This document shows positions 1 to 9,219 of a DNA stretch of 64,000 nt, in pieces; the stretch's first letter is position 1, and every line of letters begins with the position of its first letter. A model generated the notes under the pieces. It saw nothing but the letters and a program-made list of their open reading frames with translations. It did no database searches and was not told where the DNA came from. Position numbers and translations under genes: made by a program. Location of the stretch: NCBI RefSeq assembly GCF_041103235.1, contig NZ_JBGCUN010000001.1, positions 1,922,001 to 1,986,000 on the forward strand, given 5' to 3'. Source of the stretch: Yoonia sp. R2331. GTDB lineage: Bacteria > Pseudomonadota > Alphaproteobacteria > Rhodobacterales > Rhodobacteraceae.

Positions 1-113
1 TGCATCCCGCCGCCGCGCGCAACGTCTTTGCCCATCTTGTCGATCTGACCGGCAAAGACCGTGTGCAACCGAACGGGCCATTGTCGCAAAACTCCACATT
101 CGCGCTCTGCTGA
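1..113 (+). CDS. C-terminal fragment, possible MBL-fold metallo-hydrolase
   Basis: An open frame enters from the left edge (first whole codon at base 3) and stops with TGA at 111-113, giving about 36 residues that begin HPAAARNVFAHLVDLTGK. This resembles the winged-helix tail that follows the beta-lactamase domain in LACTB2-like metallo-hydrolases, where an alanine-rich helix and a HL-DL segment are usual. The catalytic domain lies outside the window, so the assignment rests on this tail alone and is tentative. It ends 142 bases before the VOC gene on the same strand. Confidence 0.45.
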   Translation, partial: HPAAARNVFAHLVDLTGKDRVQPNGPLSQNSTFALC

Positions 114-255
114 CCACACTTTCTCAACACGTTGGCCGTCATCGGGGCGAAAGACATGATCCCACCCATCAGGCAATGCCATTGATCAGACCAATTGCGC
201 TTTCGCCTGCCAACAATACAATCGCACCACGCAATAGACCAAAGGACTCCATACA

Positions 256-672
256 ATGATCGCCTATGTCACAGTTGGCGCCGACGATATGGCCAAGGCC
301 AAGCGGTTCTATGCGGCCTTCCTGCCAGCCCTTGGCTACGACCTCACCGAAAGCGCCGAAGGTCTCAGCTGCGCGCTGCCCATTCGGGCAGGTCAAACAT
401 CATTGTTACCTGATTACTACGTCAAACCAACCTTTGATGGCCGCCCTGCTTCGGCTGGGAATGGTGCGATGGTGGCCTTTGAGGCGCAGACCCAAGAACA
501 GGTCCGCGACCTGCACGCAGCCGCACTGGCCGCCGGTGGTTCCGACGAAGGCCAGCCCGGATTTCGTGCCGCATATGGACCACGGTTTTATGTCGGCTAT
601 CTGCGCGACCCTCAGGGGAATAAAATTGCCTTGTTCTCAAGCAACCCAGACGAGCCTGGTCGCGACGACTAA
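256..672 (+). CDS. VOC (glyoxalase/bleomycin-resistance fold) family protein
   Basis: A 138-residue protein of the vicinal-oxygen-chelate superfamily, small metal-binding proteins that include glyoxalases, dioxygenases and resistance proteins. The start MIAYVTVGADDMAKAKRFY is the classic first beta strand and helix of the fold (approx. residues 1-20), and the ending YLRDPQGNKIALFS matches the last strand with its D-P-x-G-N-K turn. One VOC unit is present, so it probably works as a dimer. The ATG at 256 follows AAAGGA a few bases upstream. The substrate cannot be deduced and no neighbour suggests one. The fold is fairly certain; the function is unknown. Confidence 0.85.
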   Translation: MIAYVTVGADDMAKAKRFYAAFLPALGYDLTESAEGLSCALPIRAGQTSLLPDYYVKPTFDGRPASAGNGAMVAFEAQTQEQVRDLHAAALAAGGSDEGQPGFRAAYGPRFYVGYLRDPQGNKIALFSSNPDEPGRDD

Positions 673-764
673 GCACGACAACTTTTGCAGCGTTCTATCG
701 CCAACGCCCGAACCAACAGCATTGCAACCGGCAAAGGCCGATTTGACAAAATAGTAGGGGAAAT

Positions 765-839
765 TGGCTCCGACGGTAGGGATCGAACCTACGACCAATT
801 GATTAACAGTCAACTGCTCTACCGCTGAGCTACGTCGGA
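765..839 (-). tRNA. tRNA-Asn (anticodon GUU)
   Basis: Read on the minus strand from 839 to 765, the sequence folds into a full cloverleaf. The acceptor stem pairs TCCGACG (839-833) with CGTCGGA (775-769), the D arm contains AGCTCAGCGGTAGAGC, the anticodon loop CTGTTAA carries GTT (bases 807-805), and the T arm reads GTAGGTTCGATCCCTAC. The CCA end is encoded (767-765). Length is 75 bases. No gene overlaps it. Confidence 0.97.
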
Positions 840-851
840 ACACTCGCGCGG

Positions 852-881
852 TCTATAGCAACGCGACTCAGGGCCGTCCAG
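852..881 (-). promoter_or_regulatory. Probable sigma-70-type promoter of tRNA-Asn
   Basis: On the minus strand a CTGGAC box (881-876) and a TATAGA box (857-852) are separated by 18 bases. This fits the CTTGAC / TATAAT-like pattern of alphaproteobacterial housekeeping promoters. A start about seven bases below the -10 box would fall just ahead of the tRNA 5' end at 839. Judged by eye only. Confidence 0.45.
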
Positions 882-929
882 ACTGATTTTGTGATTTTTT
901 CGGTCGCGTGATGACCTCCCACAAATGGC

Positions 930-1496
930 TCAGCTGGCCCATTTGATCGAACAGCCCATTGATGGCACCTGCGCCGCAGGTCCGCGCCCTGTGACGGCCA
1001 CCTCCAGCATCGCGTCGCGCAGGTCGCGCGGTGTATCGGCCGGCACGGGCCCTGTGCGACCGGCATCCAACCGGCCTCGATATTGCAAACCCAATTCTGC
1101 ATTGAACCCAAAGAAATCTGGTGTGCACACCGCAGCATAGGCGCGGGCAACCGACTGATCCGCGTCATGCAGGTAGGGAAACGGAAATTGTTGTTCCTTT
1201 GCCATGCGCGTCATGTTCTCGAAATTGTCCTGCGGATAAGCAATCGGATCGTTTGAACATATCGCGGCAACGCCAATCCCGGCCGCTTGCAAGGCCTTGG
1301 CGTCCGCAATCATCCGATCAAGGATCGCCAACACAAACGGGCAAAGGTTGCAGATGAACATGATCAAGGCCCCCTTGGGCCCCGCAATCTGGTCCAGACC
1401 ATAGGTTGTGCCGTCAGTCGCCTGCAGTGCAAACGCAGGCGCGGGCCAGTTGAAATCACAAACGGGTGGTGTGCTGGCTGCCATCGGTCTCTCCAT
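930..1496 (-). CDS. Thioredoxin-family (AhpC/TSA-like redoxin) protein with CNLC motif
   Basis: A 188-residue thioredoxin-fold protein with an N-terminal segment PAPAFALQATDGTTYGL like the AhpC/TSA entry strand, then MFICNLCPFV (residues 46-55). Relatives usually show CNHCPYV here; both cysteines (49 and 52) are kept but histidine is replaced by leucine. The C-terminal PSMGCSIKW is also typical of this family, seen next to peroxiredoxin or cytochrome genes elsewhere. There is no signal peptide, so it is expected in the cytoplasm as a thiol-disulfide or peroxide-handling enzyme. The ATG at 1496 follows GGAAAGGTCAG; a second ATG at 1484 is possible. It stands alone, convergent with nothing closer than the tRNA. 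Confidence 0.8.
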   Translation of the reverse strand: MERPMAASTPPVCDFNWPAPAFALQATDGTTYGLDQIAGPKGALIMFICNLCPFVLAILDRMIADAKALQAAGIGVAAICSNDPIAYPQDNFENMTRMAKEQQFPFPYLHDADQSVARAYAAVCTPDFFGFNAELGLQYRGRLDAGRTGPVPADTPRDLRDAMLEVAVTGRGPAAQVPSMGCSIKWAS

Positions 1497-1616
1497 TCTG
1501 ACCTTTCCAGCTTATACAGAACCAACCTGCCTCACCAGATGACGTTCACGTTTGTGCCCTTGACCTTTCGCGCATTACCTTCAGGCTGCGATCACGCAAC
1601 TTGGGGAGACTGATAC

Positions 1617-3191
1617 ATGAACAGATCACACATTCTGGGGCTCGCAGGCGGGGTGCTCCTTGCCTCCACCAGCGCTGCTACCGCCGAAAGCTTCAAATGG
1701 GCCTCCAATACGGACCCGCAAACGATGGACCCGCACGCCGTCAACTCGGCGCCTGTGCTGTCGTTCCTCAACAACATCTACGAAGGTCTGGTCCGTCGCG
1801 GGCAGGACATGTCCATCGAACCCTCGCTTGCCACCTCGTGGGAGCCGCTGACAGATGAAAACGGCTGGCGCTTTACCCTGCGCGAAGGTGTCACCTTTCA
1901 GGACGGTGCGGCCTTCACGGCGGAAGATGTGCTGTTCTCTTATCAGCGCGCTTCGGATGAAGCGGCCGATGTCCGGTCCTGGTTTGCGCCCGTGTCTGAC
2001 GTGCGCGTGGTCGACGATTTCACGATCGACTTTGTGACCACCTCGCCCAACCCGCTGTTCCCTGACAGCATCGCCAACTTCATGATCCTTGATAAGGATT
2101 GGGCCGAAGGCAACGACGCGGCATTGCCCGCCCGCGACGCTGAAAACTTCGCCACGATGAACGCCAACGGCACCGGACCCTTCATGCTCACCAGCCGCGA
2201 CCCCGGCGTAAAGACCGTTCTGTCGCCCAACGGCGGATGGTGGGATGACACCAGCCACAACGTGACAGAGGCGACCTTCACACCCATCGGCAATGCGGCC
2301 ACCGGTTTGGCAGCACTTTTGTCGGGCGAGATCGACTTCATCCAGCCGATCCCCTTGCAGGACGCCGAACAAGTCGAATCCCGTGACGGCTTCAAAGTGC
2401 TCGAGGGTGAAGAAACCCGCGTCATCATGTTCGGCTTTGGCCATGAACACGACACGCTGCTGTATTCCTCTGACGTCACCGACGCCAACCCCTTTGCCGA
2501 TGTCCGCGTCAGACTTGCTGCGGCCCATGCGCTCGACATTGCTTCGATTGACCGGGTGCTGTTTCGCGGCAAGATCGAACCGGCCTCGCAACTGGTCCCT
2601 GCCGGGATCTCCGGCTATTCCGAAGCCAACAGCGACCGCCCCGCCTATGACCCTGACCGTGCCAAGGAACTTCTGGCCGAGGCAGGCTACCCGGACGGCT
2701 TCAGCTTTGGTCTGAAATGCCCCAACGACCGCTATATCAATGATGAGGCGCTGTGCCGCGCTGCCGCATCAATGTTTGCCGCTGTGGGCCTGCAAGCAGA
2801 GCTTAGCACCGGGCCTGTGCGCGACTACTGGCCGCAACTGCGCGAAGATGACTTTGATATGTACCTCTTGGGCTGGTCGCCCGGCACCTTCGACATGGAA
2901 CACCCGATCCGCTTCCTCAAGCACACGCAGGATGACGAGAAAAAGCTGGGGTCCTGGAACTTTGGCAATTTCTCTAACGCGCGCATTGATGAACTGCTGC
3001 CAATGATCCAGCAGGAAATCGACCCAGCCGCGCGGCAAGCGATGATTGATGAGGTCGTCAAGATCAGCCAGGACGAGGTGGCCTATATTCCGCTCTATAC
3101 CCAGCCGCTGATCTGGGCGGCAAAAGAGAACGTTGACCTGACCCAACGGGCCGACAACTTCTTCATGCTGCGGTGGGTCACCGTCAACTGA
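1617..3191 (+). CDS. ABC transporter peptide-type substrate-binding protein
   Basis: A 524-residue periplasmic binding protein of family 5 (DppA/OppA/NikA type). Residues 1-23 form a signal peptide with a hydrophobic core (GLAGGVLLASTSAATA) before ESFKWASNTDPQTMDPHA, the usual mature start. Later family features include SLATSWEPL, the TAEDVLFSYQRA segment, and EPASQLVPAGISGY. No lipobox is seen, so it should be soluble in the periplasm. It is the first gene of a four-gene operon with two permeases and a double ATPase downstream (20 bases to the next gene). GGGGAG precedes the ATG. The ligand is likely an oligopeptide or similar; the sequence alone does not fix it. Confidence 0.93.
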   Translation: MNRSHILGLAGGVLLASTSAATAESFKWASNTDPQTMDPHAVNSAPVLSFLNNIYEGLVRRGQDMSIEPSLATSWEPLTDENGWRFTLREGVTFQDGAAFTAEDVLFSYQRASDEAADVRSWFAPVSDVRVVDDFTIDFVTTSPNPLFPDSIANFMILDKDWAEGNDAALPARDAENFATMNANGTGPFMLTSRDPGVKTVLSPNGGWWDDTSHNVTEATFTPIGNAATGLAALLSGEIDFIQPIPLQDAEQVESRDGFKVLEGEETRVIMFGFGHEHDTLLYSSDVTDANPFADVRVRLAAAHALDIASIDRVLFRGKIEPASQLVPAGISGYSEANSDRPAYDPDRAKELLAEAGYPDGFSFGLKCPNDRYINDEALCRAAASMFAAVGLQAELSTGPVRDYWPQLREDDFDMYLLGWSPGTFDMEHPIRFLKHTQDDEKKLGSWNFGNFSNARIDELLPMIQQEIDPAARQAMIDEVVKISQDEVAYIPLYTQPLIWAAKENVDLTQRADNFFMLRWVTVN

Positions 3192-3211
3192 TCTGAGCGG
3201 CAAACAAGGCG

Positions 3212-4186
3212 ATGGCATATTTTATCTTCAAACGGCTGGTACAGTCCGTTCTGGTGATGCTTGCCGTCGCCTTCCTCGCCTTTTCGCTATTTCGGTTCGT
3301 GGGTGACCCGATCACCCAGATGACCGGTGTCGAAACCTCCGTTCAGGATCAGGAACGCCTGCGCGAAGAATTGGGCCTCAACGATCCCTTCATCTCACAA
3401 TTCATGCGCTTTACGAGCGACATGCTGCGTGGTGATTTCGGATTCTCGTTCCGCACGCGCCAGCCGGTCGCAGAAATGATTGCGGTGCGCATCCCCGCCA
3501 CGCTCGAACTTGGGGTCGTCGCCCTTTTGATATCGCTTGTGGTTGGCATCCCCACCGGTGTCTATACGGCGCTCAGACCGCGCGGCATCGCCACGCAATC
3601 CATCCTGATCCTGACGCTGATCGGTGTCTCCATCCCGACATTCGTGATCGGGATCATGCTGATCTTCCTTTTTGGTGTGCAACTGGGCTGGCTGCCAACA
3701 TTCGGGCGTGGCGGCACCGTGCAGATCGGCGGCTGGGAAAGCTCGTTCTTCACCATCGACGGCTGGCGCGCGATCCTCTTGCCCGCAATCACTCTTGGTA
3801 TCTACCAGCTCACGCTCACCATGCGGCTTGTGCGCGCCGAGATGATGGAGGTGATGCGCACCGACTACATCCGCTTTGCCTTTGCCCGCGGCGTGCCGAT
3901 GCGCGCCATCTACTACCGCCATGCCCTCTCGAACACGCTGGTGCCCGTGATCACCATCATCGGTCTGCAATTCGGCGGCGTCATCGCCTTTTCCATCGTC
4001 ACCGAAAGCGTCTTTGAATGGCCCGGCATGGGGCTCTTGTTCCTCGAATCTATCCGCTTCGTCGATATTCCGGTGATGAGCGTCTACCTCGTCGTCATCG
4101 CCTTCTTCTTCGTGCTGGTGAACCTGATCGTTGACCTGCTCTACATCGCCATCGACCCGCGATTACGCGTCCGGGACAGCACATGA
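3212..4186 (+). CDS. ABC transporter permease, DppB type
   Basis: A 324-residue inner-membrane permease of the peptide/nickel importer class, first of the two partners. The N-terminal helix (about 9-31, RLVQSVLVMLAVAFLAFSLF) and several later hydrophobic segments give about six membrane spans. The cytoplasmic EAA-type coupling loop reads RTDYIRFAFARGVPMRA, which contacts the ATPase. A periplasmic TGVETSVQDQERLREELGL stretch after the first span matches the family. The ATG follows AAGG. Its stop overlaps the start of the next permease by four bases, implying coupled translation. Confidence 0.94.
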   Translation: MAYFIFKRLVQSVLVMLAVAFLAFSLFRFVGDPITQMTGVETSVQDQERLREELGLNDPFISQFMRFTSDMLRGDFGFSFRTRQPVAEMIAVRIPATLELGVVALLISLVVGIPTGVYTALRPRGIATQSILILTLIGVSIPTFVIGIMLIFLFGVQLGWLPTFGRGGTVQIGGWESSFFTIDGWRAILLPAITLGIYQLTLTMRLVRAEMMEVMRTDYIRFAFARGVPMRAIYYRHALSNTLVPVITIIGLQFGGVIAFSIVTESVFEWPGMGLLFLESIRFVDIPVMSVYLVVIAFFFVLVNLIVDLLYIAIDPRLRVRDST

Positions 4187-5088
4187 TCGACTTTCTCAAA
4201 CGCCGCGAAGGGCTCTGGCTCTTTGTCCACTCGCCCGCCGCCATGCTTGCGGCCCTGGTGGCGGTGCTGATCTTTCTCGGCGCACTCTTTGCGCCCTGGC
4301 TCTCGCTCATAAATCCCTATGATCTGGCCTCCTTCAGCCTTTTTGACGGCCTCTTACCGCCGGTCTGGCAAGAGGGCGGCAATCCCAAGTTCCTGCTTGG
4401 CACGGATGATCAGGGGCGCGACATGATCTCATCCATCCTTTACGGCGCGCGCCTGTCGTTGCTGATCGGACTTGCGGCAATGACCATTGCCACGGTGCTT
4501 GGCGTGGGCCTCGGACTGGCTGCGGGATATTACGGCGGCTGGCTTGATACCATCGTCATGCGGATCGCAGACGTGCAACTCGCCCTTCCGGCAATCCTGA
4601 CCGCCCTGCTGATCGATGGCATCGCGCGTGGCGTTCTCCCACCTGATGCGCAGCAAAACCCGCGCGTGGCCGTGCTGACCCTTGCCATTGCCCTGTCACT
4701 TTGGGTCAACTTCGCCCGCACCGCCCGCGCCTCGACCTTTGTGCAAATGCAAAAAGAATACGTGCAAGCCGCCATCATGATGGGTCAGCGCCCTGCCCGC
4801 GTCATGTTTGTACATATCCTGCCGAATATCCTTGGCCCTCTGCTGGTGATCATGACCGTCGATCTGGCCTCCGCCATCCTGCTCGAGGCGACGCTGTCAT
4901 TTCTTGGCATTGGCCTGCCCGCTGACAGCCCCTCGCTGGGCACCCTGATCCGGATCGGTATGCAGTTCCTACTTTCGGGCGAGTGGTGGATCCTCTGGAT
5001 ACCAACGCTCTTTCTTGTGGCCCTTGTGGTGTCCATCAACATCCTCGGAGACTTCCTGCGGGACGTCTTCAACACAAGGCTGCGCTGA
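4183..5088 (+). CDS. ABC transporter permease, DppC type
   Basis: A 301-residue inner-membrane permease, partner of the DppB-type protein upstream. It has the expected N-terminal span (about 19-45), the segment LLGTDDQGRDMISSILYGAR that opens the transport domain in this family, and the coupling loop MQKEYVQAAIMMGQRPA. It ends with NILGDFLRDVFNTRLR, typical of DppC proteins (usual DLLRDALDPRL). The ATG overlaps the previous stop (ATGA) and the TGA overlaps the ATG of the ATPase by one base (TGATG), so all three are probably translated together. Confidence 0.94.
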   Translation: MIDFLKRREGLWLFVHSPAAMLAALVAVLIFLGALFAPWLSLINPYDLASFSLFDGLLPPVWQEGGNPKFLLGTDDQGRDMISSILYGARLSLLIGLAAMTIATVLGVGLGLAAGYYGGWLDTIVMRIADVQLALPAILTALLIDGIARGVLPPDAQQNPRVAVLTLAIALSLWVNFARTARASTFVQMQKEYVQAAIMMGQRPARVMFVHILPNILGPLLVIMTVDLASAILLEATLSFLGIGLPADSPSLGTLIRIGMQFLLSGEWWILWIPTLFLVALVVSINILGDFLRDVFNTRLR

Positions 5089-6755
5089 TGCTGACGATCC
5101 AGGACCTCGCCGTCAATTTCCCCTCTCGCTTTGGCGACATCACCGCCATTGCGGACGTGGACATGACCATAAAACCCGGCGAAATCCACGGTCTCGTGGG
5201 CGAAAGCGGCGCAGGCAAATCCACCGTTGGTGCCGCCGTCATCGGCCTTCTGCAGTCGCCGGGCTACATCGCAAACGGCAAGCTGACGCTTGACGACATC
5301 GACCTACGCACACTCGACCGCGATGCAGCCCATGCCCTGCGTGGCAGCCGCATCTCGATGATCTTTCAAGACCCGCAAACCAGCCTCAACCCGCTGATGA
5401 CGATCGAGGATCAGCTGGTCGAAACCATCCTCGCGCACGAGGATATCTCGCATCAGGCTGCACACGACCGCGCCGTGGACCTGCTGGAAGAGATCGGGAT
5501 CTCCAACGCCGCACAGCGTATCAAATCATACCCGCACCAATTCTCGGGCGGGATGCGCCAGCGCGTGGTCATCGCTCTTGCACTTTGCACAAACCCCGAC
5601 GTGATCATCGCAGATGAGCCAACCACTGCCCTTGATGTTGCGGTGCAAAGCCAGGTGCTCGACCTCTTGCGCCGCCTTGTCGACACCCGCCAGATCGCCG
5701 TCATCCTGATCACCCATGACATCGGGGTGATCGCCCAGATCACCGATAACGTCACCGTCATGCGCAACGGGCGCGTGGTCGAAACCGGCTCAACCGCGCA
5801 GATTCTACGCGACCCTCAGGAAACCTATACCAAAGGTCTGATCGCCGCCGTACCGCCCCTTGATCGCAAGCTTGAACGCTTCGCCGTCATTGCAAGCGAA
5901 GACACGGCACCCGGTGACCTTGGCAACCGCGCCAAGGACTGGCTGCTTGATGGGCTCCGGCAAGAGGCGACAGGCCTGACCGTGCAAAACCTACGCGTCA
6001 CTTTTCCCGGTGTACGCACCTCGCTCTTTTCGCGCCCCGACCCGTATGTTGCCCTGCATGACATCAGCTTTACCGTGCAACCGGGCCGGATCATGGGGCT
6101 TGTGGGCGAAAGCGGCTCTGGCAAATCGACACTCGCCAAGGCCATCACCGGGCTGATCCCGGTGCAAAGCGGCACCATGCTGTTGGGTGATGCCCCCCTG
6201 CCCGCTGGCAAGGCCCGCCCGCGCGACCACCCGTCCCGGCAGCTAATCCAGATGGTGTTTCAGGATCCCTACTCCAGCCTCAATTCACGTCACCGCATCG
6301 GCAAAATCCTGACAGAGCCGTTGTGGCTTTATGGTCTGGTCGAGGATGCAGACGAACGCCATGCGCTCGCCGCAGCAATGCTTGATCTGGTCGGCATGGC
6401 ACCCGGCGCCATTGACAAATACCCGCATCAGTTTTCAGGCGGCCAGCGCCAACGCATCGCTGTGGCCCGCGCCCTACTTGCCCGCCCGCGGTTCCTGATC
6501 TGTGATGAACCAACTTCGGCACTTGACGTGTCAATTCAGGCCGAAATCCTGAACCTTCTCAAAGACCTGCAATCTACTTTTGATCTTTCAATCCTGTTCA
6601 TCAGCCACAACCTTGCCGTCGTGCGCCAAATGGCCAACGACGCCATCGTCCTGCGCAACGGCGTGATCGAAGAAATCGGCGCATCCGAAACCCTCTTCGC
6701 CGCCCCACAGGCCGCCTACACCAAGGAACTGCTGGCGCTGACACCAACACTTTAG
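5088..6755 (+). CDS. Fused double ABC ATPase (DppD-DppF type)
   Basis: A 555-residue protein with two complete nucleotide-binding domains, energising the importer encoded upstream. Half one has Walker [10 protein letters not shown] (residues 38-46), signature FSGGMRQR and Walker [12 protein letters not shown]. Half two repeats this with [17 protein letters not shown] and [11 protein letters not shown]. DppD and DppF are separate genes in many bacteria; the fused form is common in alphaproteobacteria. I set the start at the ATG at 5088, which overlaps the upstream TGA; longer readings run back into the permease gene. It completes the operon. tRNA-Ser follows 27 bases later on the other strand. 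Confidence 0.94.
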   Translation: MLTIQDLAVNFPSRFGDITAIADVDMTIKPGEIHGLVGESGAGKSTVGAAVIGLLQSPGYIANGKLTLDDIDLRTLDRDAAHALRGSRISMIFQDPQTSLNPLMTIEDQLVETILAHEDISHQAAHDRAVDLLEEIGISNAAQRIKSYPHQFSGGMRQRVVIALALCTNPDVIIADEPTTALDVAVQSQVLDLLRRLVDTRQIAVILITHDIGVIAQITDNVTVMRNGRVVETGSTAQILRDPQETYTKGLIAAVPPLDRKLERFAVIASEDTAPGDLGNRAKDWLLDGLRQEATGLTVQNLRVTFPGVRTSLFSRPDPYVALHDISFTVQPGRIMGLVGESGSGKSTLAKAITGLIPVQSGTMLLGDAPLPAGKARPRDHPSRQLIQMVFQDPYSSLNSRHRIGKILTEPLWLYGLVEDADERHALAAAMLDLVGMAPGAIDKYPHQFSGGQRQRIAVARALLARPRFLICDEPTSALDVSIQAEILNLLKDLQSTFDLSILFISHNLAVVRQMANDAIVLRNGVIEEIGASETLFAAPQAAYTKELLALTPTL

Positions 6756-6782
6756 TCGTCGCATTCTGCAAGAAAAGGGAAG

Positions 6783-6872
6783 TGGCGGACAGACAGGGAT
6801 TCGAACCCTGGAGACGGTCTCCCGCCTACACACTTTCCAGGCGTGCGCCTTCGACCACTCGGCCACCTGTCC
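6783..6872 (-). tRNA. tRNA-Ser (anticodon GGA)
   Basis: Read on the minus strand from 6872 to 6783, the 90-base sequence has acceptor stem GGACAGG paired with TCTGTCC (one G-T), a D arm with GGCCGAGTGGTCGAAGGC, anticodon loop CTGGAAA (anticodon GGA), a long variable arm TAGGCGGGAGACCGTCTC and T arm CAGGGTTCGAATCCCTG. CCA is encoded. The long variable arm and GGA anticodon identify serine. Confidence 0.97.
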
Positions 6873-6882
6873 GTGAAGGGGC

Positions 6883-6910
6883 ATTTAGCAAGGCCTGAAA
6901 CCCCATGCAA
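6883..6910 (-). promoter_or_regulatory. Possible promoter of tRNA-Ser
   Basis: On the minus strand TTGCAT (6910-6905) and CTAAAT (6888-6883) lie 16 bases apart and about ten bases ahead of the tRNA 5' end. The match to TTGACA/TATAAT is partial and was judged by eye. Confidence 0.35.
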
Positions 6911-6998
6911 GTCCCAACAACCATGTGACTGTAATCGCGTTGTAACCCGGCAGGCTTCGGCACATACTCGTCATGTTGAACGATTGCCCGGGTCCGCG

Positions 6999-8138
6999 AT
7001 GAAGCATGATCCCCCAGCCACACCGCCCAAGGACGCGCGTTTTGAACTGGCGCGCGTGCAAACCGGTGCTTTGATCATCATCGCCTTTGCGGTGGTGCTG
7101 TTTCTGCTGGTGCAGGCCCGTTTTATGCTGATCAGCCTCGCAACGGCGATCATCCTGTTTTCACTGACCAGCGACGTGATCAACTTTATCGCACGCCTTC
7201 GGGTTGGGCCGGTCCGCATCCCCAACTGGATCGCCAGTCTGGCGGCCGTTTTCCTGATCGCGGGCGCTCTGCTGACGCTCACGTCCATTCTGCTGGCACA
7301 GATCAACACAGTGTTGGTGACGACATTGTCTTATGCTGAACGAGTGCCCGCCGCTGTCGCATCGCTCTTTGGGTGGCTGGGTGAGGATACAGAGGCCGCT
7401 GTTTTCAACTCCGTGCGATCCGTCGATTTTTCCAGCTACCTGCGACAAGCGGCAGGGTCTGCCAGCAACCTGACCCAAGGCACAGTCCTCGTCATCCTGT
7501 TCGTGGGCTTTCTCTTTGCCGAACGCATCTGGTTTTCCACCAAACTGCACAATTTCGTGGGCGATGCGGCACAGGCGCAGCGCGTCGGCCAGATCATCGC
7601 CTCGATCATCCACCGGGTGAACTATTACCTGCTGGTCAAAACCTTCATCTCGGCGATCACCGGCTTTGTCGTCTTTGGCATCGCCAGCATTTTCGGGCTA
7701 GAGGTCGCGGTGGCCATTGGCGTGGTCACATTTGTACTGAACTTCATCCCCAACATCGGATCAATTGTCGCGACCGGCCTGATCGCGCTCGCGATGCACG
7801 TGCAGTTTGGCGATGCGGCCCTGACCACGGCGGTCTTTGTCCTTGCAGGCATGGTGCAGTTTGTTGCCGGATCCATCATCGACCCGATGCTGATGGGCCG
7901 CGCGCTACGGTTGTCATCATTTGGGATCATCATCAGCCTTGCGTTCTGGGGGGCCGTCTGGGGCATTCCGGGCATGTTCCTGTCAGTGCCCATCATGGTG
8001 ATGCTGCTGGTCGTCTGCAGCCACGTCCCGGCCCTGCGCCCTTTGGCGATCCTGCTGTCCCGCGAAGGTCTGCCCGAAAGCGAACAAACCCTGCAGCAAA
8101 CCGCCGAACGCGATCTTTTTGATCAGCGCCGCGACTAG
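6999..8138 (+). CDS. AI-2E family transporter-like membrane protein
   Basis: A 379-residue multi-span inner-membrane protein of the AI-2E/PerM superfamily, a group with exporters and Na+/H+ antiporters as well as the E. coli AI-2 exporter TqsA. Paired N-terminal helices start near residue 20 (TGALIIIAFAVVLFLLVQ), followed by the variable extramembrane stretch, then the conserved block EVAVAIGVVTFVLNFIPNIGSIVAT, where F-N-x-I-P-x-I-G is the family hallmark, and LSLAFWGAVWGIPGMFLSVPI. The ATG at 6999 is the first start after tRNA-Ser; longer readings run through the tRNA. It ends convergent with the small membrane protein gene, overlapping by four bases. The substrate is unknown; quorum signal transport should not be assumed. 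Confidence 0.85.
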   Translation: MKHDPPATPPKDARFELARVQTGALIIIAFAVVLFLLVQARFMLISLATAIILFSLTSDVINFIARLRVGPVRIPNWIASLAAVFLIAGALLTLTSILLAQINTVLVTTLSYAERVPAAVASLFGWLGEDTEAAVFNSVRSVDFSSYLRQAAGSASNLTQGTVLVILFVGFLFAERIWFSTKLHNFVGDAAQAQRVGQIIASIIHRVNYYLLVKTFISAITGFVVFGIASIFGLEVAVAIGVVTFVLNFIPNIGSIVATGLIALAMHVQFGDAALTTAVFVLAGMVQFVAGSIIDPMLMGRALRLSSFGIIISLAFWGAVWGIPGMFLSVPIMVMLLVVCSHVPALRPLAILLSREGLPESEQTLQQTAERDLFDQRRD

Positions 8139-8500
8139 GGTCTTGCCGCGCGCAAGAACAGCCCCGCCAGCACCAATTCACCCAAGGCTGCGACCAGAAT
8201 GGATACGCTGGCAAAGCCGCGCGCGTATTCATAACACCCCGTCGCCGCGATCCCCGCAAATATGGCAAACAGCCCATAACATACCGCGCGGCGCAATGGG
8301 CTGTCCGGCGCATTGCGCCCCATCCACAACATGACTGCCAGACCCAGAAACACCCCCGACGAGCGGCGCGTGATGAATTCCGCACTGGCGTTTGTCGGCA
8401 CACTGTAAGTGCCTGCGTAGCTGCCCGGAAACAGCAGGAAAGTCACAAAGAGAACGGCACAGACAATGGCCGTGGCGATGGCAGCAAAGCGAAAGATCAC
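8135..8500 (-). CDS. Small four-helix membrane protein, function unknown
   Basis: A 121-residue hydrophobic protein that I do not recognise. It has four likely membrane helices: about 3-25 (FAAIATAIVCAVLFVTFLLF), 48-60, 72-88 and 98-115. A short polar loop after the first helix contains NASAEFITRRSSG, and such an ITRRSSG stretch occurs in small DUF4345-like membrane proteins, although I would not assign it. The start is a GTG at 8500 overlapping the AlaX stop (GTGA), so it is probably translated as the last gene of the minus-strand run that begins with cfa. Confidence 0.7.
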   Translation of the reverse strand: MIFRFAAIATAIVCAVLFVTFLLFPGSYAGTYSVPTNASAEFITRRSSGVFLGLAVMLWMGRNAPDSPLRRAVCYGLFAIFAGIAATGCYEYARGFASVSILVAALGELVLAGLFLRAARP

Positions 8501-9219
8501 CCTTCCTCCAGATGCAGATAGACCCGCCGGTTCTGGCGCCCTTTCTTCTCGATATTGCCGATCCGAACACGGCCAATCTCATCAGTGTTGGCCACATGCG
8601 TGCCACCACAGGGCTGCAGATCGGCTGTGTTTTCACCAACCCCAATACGCACCAACCGGATCTGCCCTGCCCCGCGCGGCGGCTGCACCGACAGCGTTTT
8701 GACAAGGCTGGGGTTCTCGTCCAGTTCGGCCTCTGTGATCCATTCGTCCGACACCGCGAAATGGCAATCGATCAGCTTGTTGAGTGTGGCGTCCAATGCA
8801 GCCTTGTCGGCTGGCGCATCTTCCATGTCAAAATCCAGCCGCGACTTGTCCGTCCCAATGGACCCGCCCGTCACCGGCAAAGGGATTACAACCGACAGCA
8901 AATGAAGTGCTGTATGCATCCGCATCAACTTGTGCCGCCGGTCCCAGGCCAAGGTCTGCTGAACCTGCGTGCCCGGCTCTGGCAAGGCCGCAGGCTCTGC
9001 GGGAACCAGAACAATCGCATCTCCGGGCCCCTTGACCGTTGTGGCAACCTCAATCGCACCGCCCTGCCATGTCAGCCGCCCGGCATCGCCGGGCTGCCCG
9101 CCCGATGTGGGATAGAAATTCGTCTGATCCAAAACGATTCCACCCTCGGCTGTTATCTCGACCACGCGGCCCACCGCATCACGTGCATAGGCATCATCCC
9201 GAAATAGCGGTTTGGTCAT
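8497..9219 (-). CDS. AlaX-type alanyl-tRNA editing protein
   Basis: A 240-residue free-standing editing domain related to the second half of alanyl-tRNA synthetase, which hydrolyses Ser-tRNA(Ala) or Gly-tRNA(Ala). The zinc ligands are all visible: HTALH (His102, His106) and CGGTH (Cys204, His208). TNFYPTSGGQPGD (33-45) corresponds to the conserved YPTGGGQPxD loop. The length fits an AlaX with a short N-terminal domain. I chose the ATG at 9219 because GGAGGAG lies just upstream. It overlaps the channel stop by four bases (ATGA). Its link with tellurite and cysteine genes is unexplained. Confidence 0.9.
   Translation of the reverse strand: MTKPLFRDDAYARDAVGRVVEITAEGGIVLDQTNFYPTSGGQPGDAGRLTWQGGAIEVATTVKGPGDAIVLVPAEPAALPEPGTQVQQTLAWDRRHKLMRMHTALHLLSVVIPLPVTGGSIGTDKSRLDFDMEDAPADKAALDATLNKLIDCHFAVSDEWITEAELDENPSLVKTLSVQPPRGAGQIRLVRIGVGENTADLQPCGGTHVANTDEIGRVRIGNIEKKGRQNRRVYLHLEEG

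Noticed and set aside
4983-5087. Longer start for the double ABC ATPase
   Set aside because: It overlaps the permease coding region; the ATG at 5088 overlapping the stop matches the family N-terminus.
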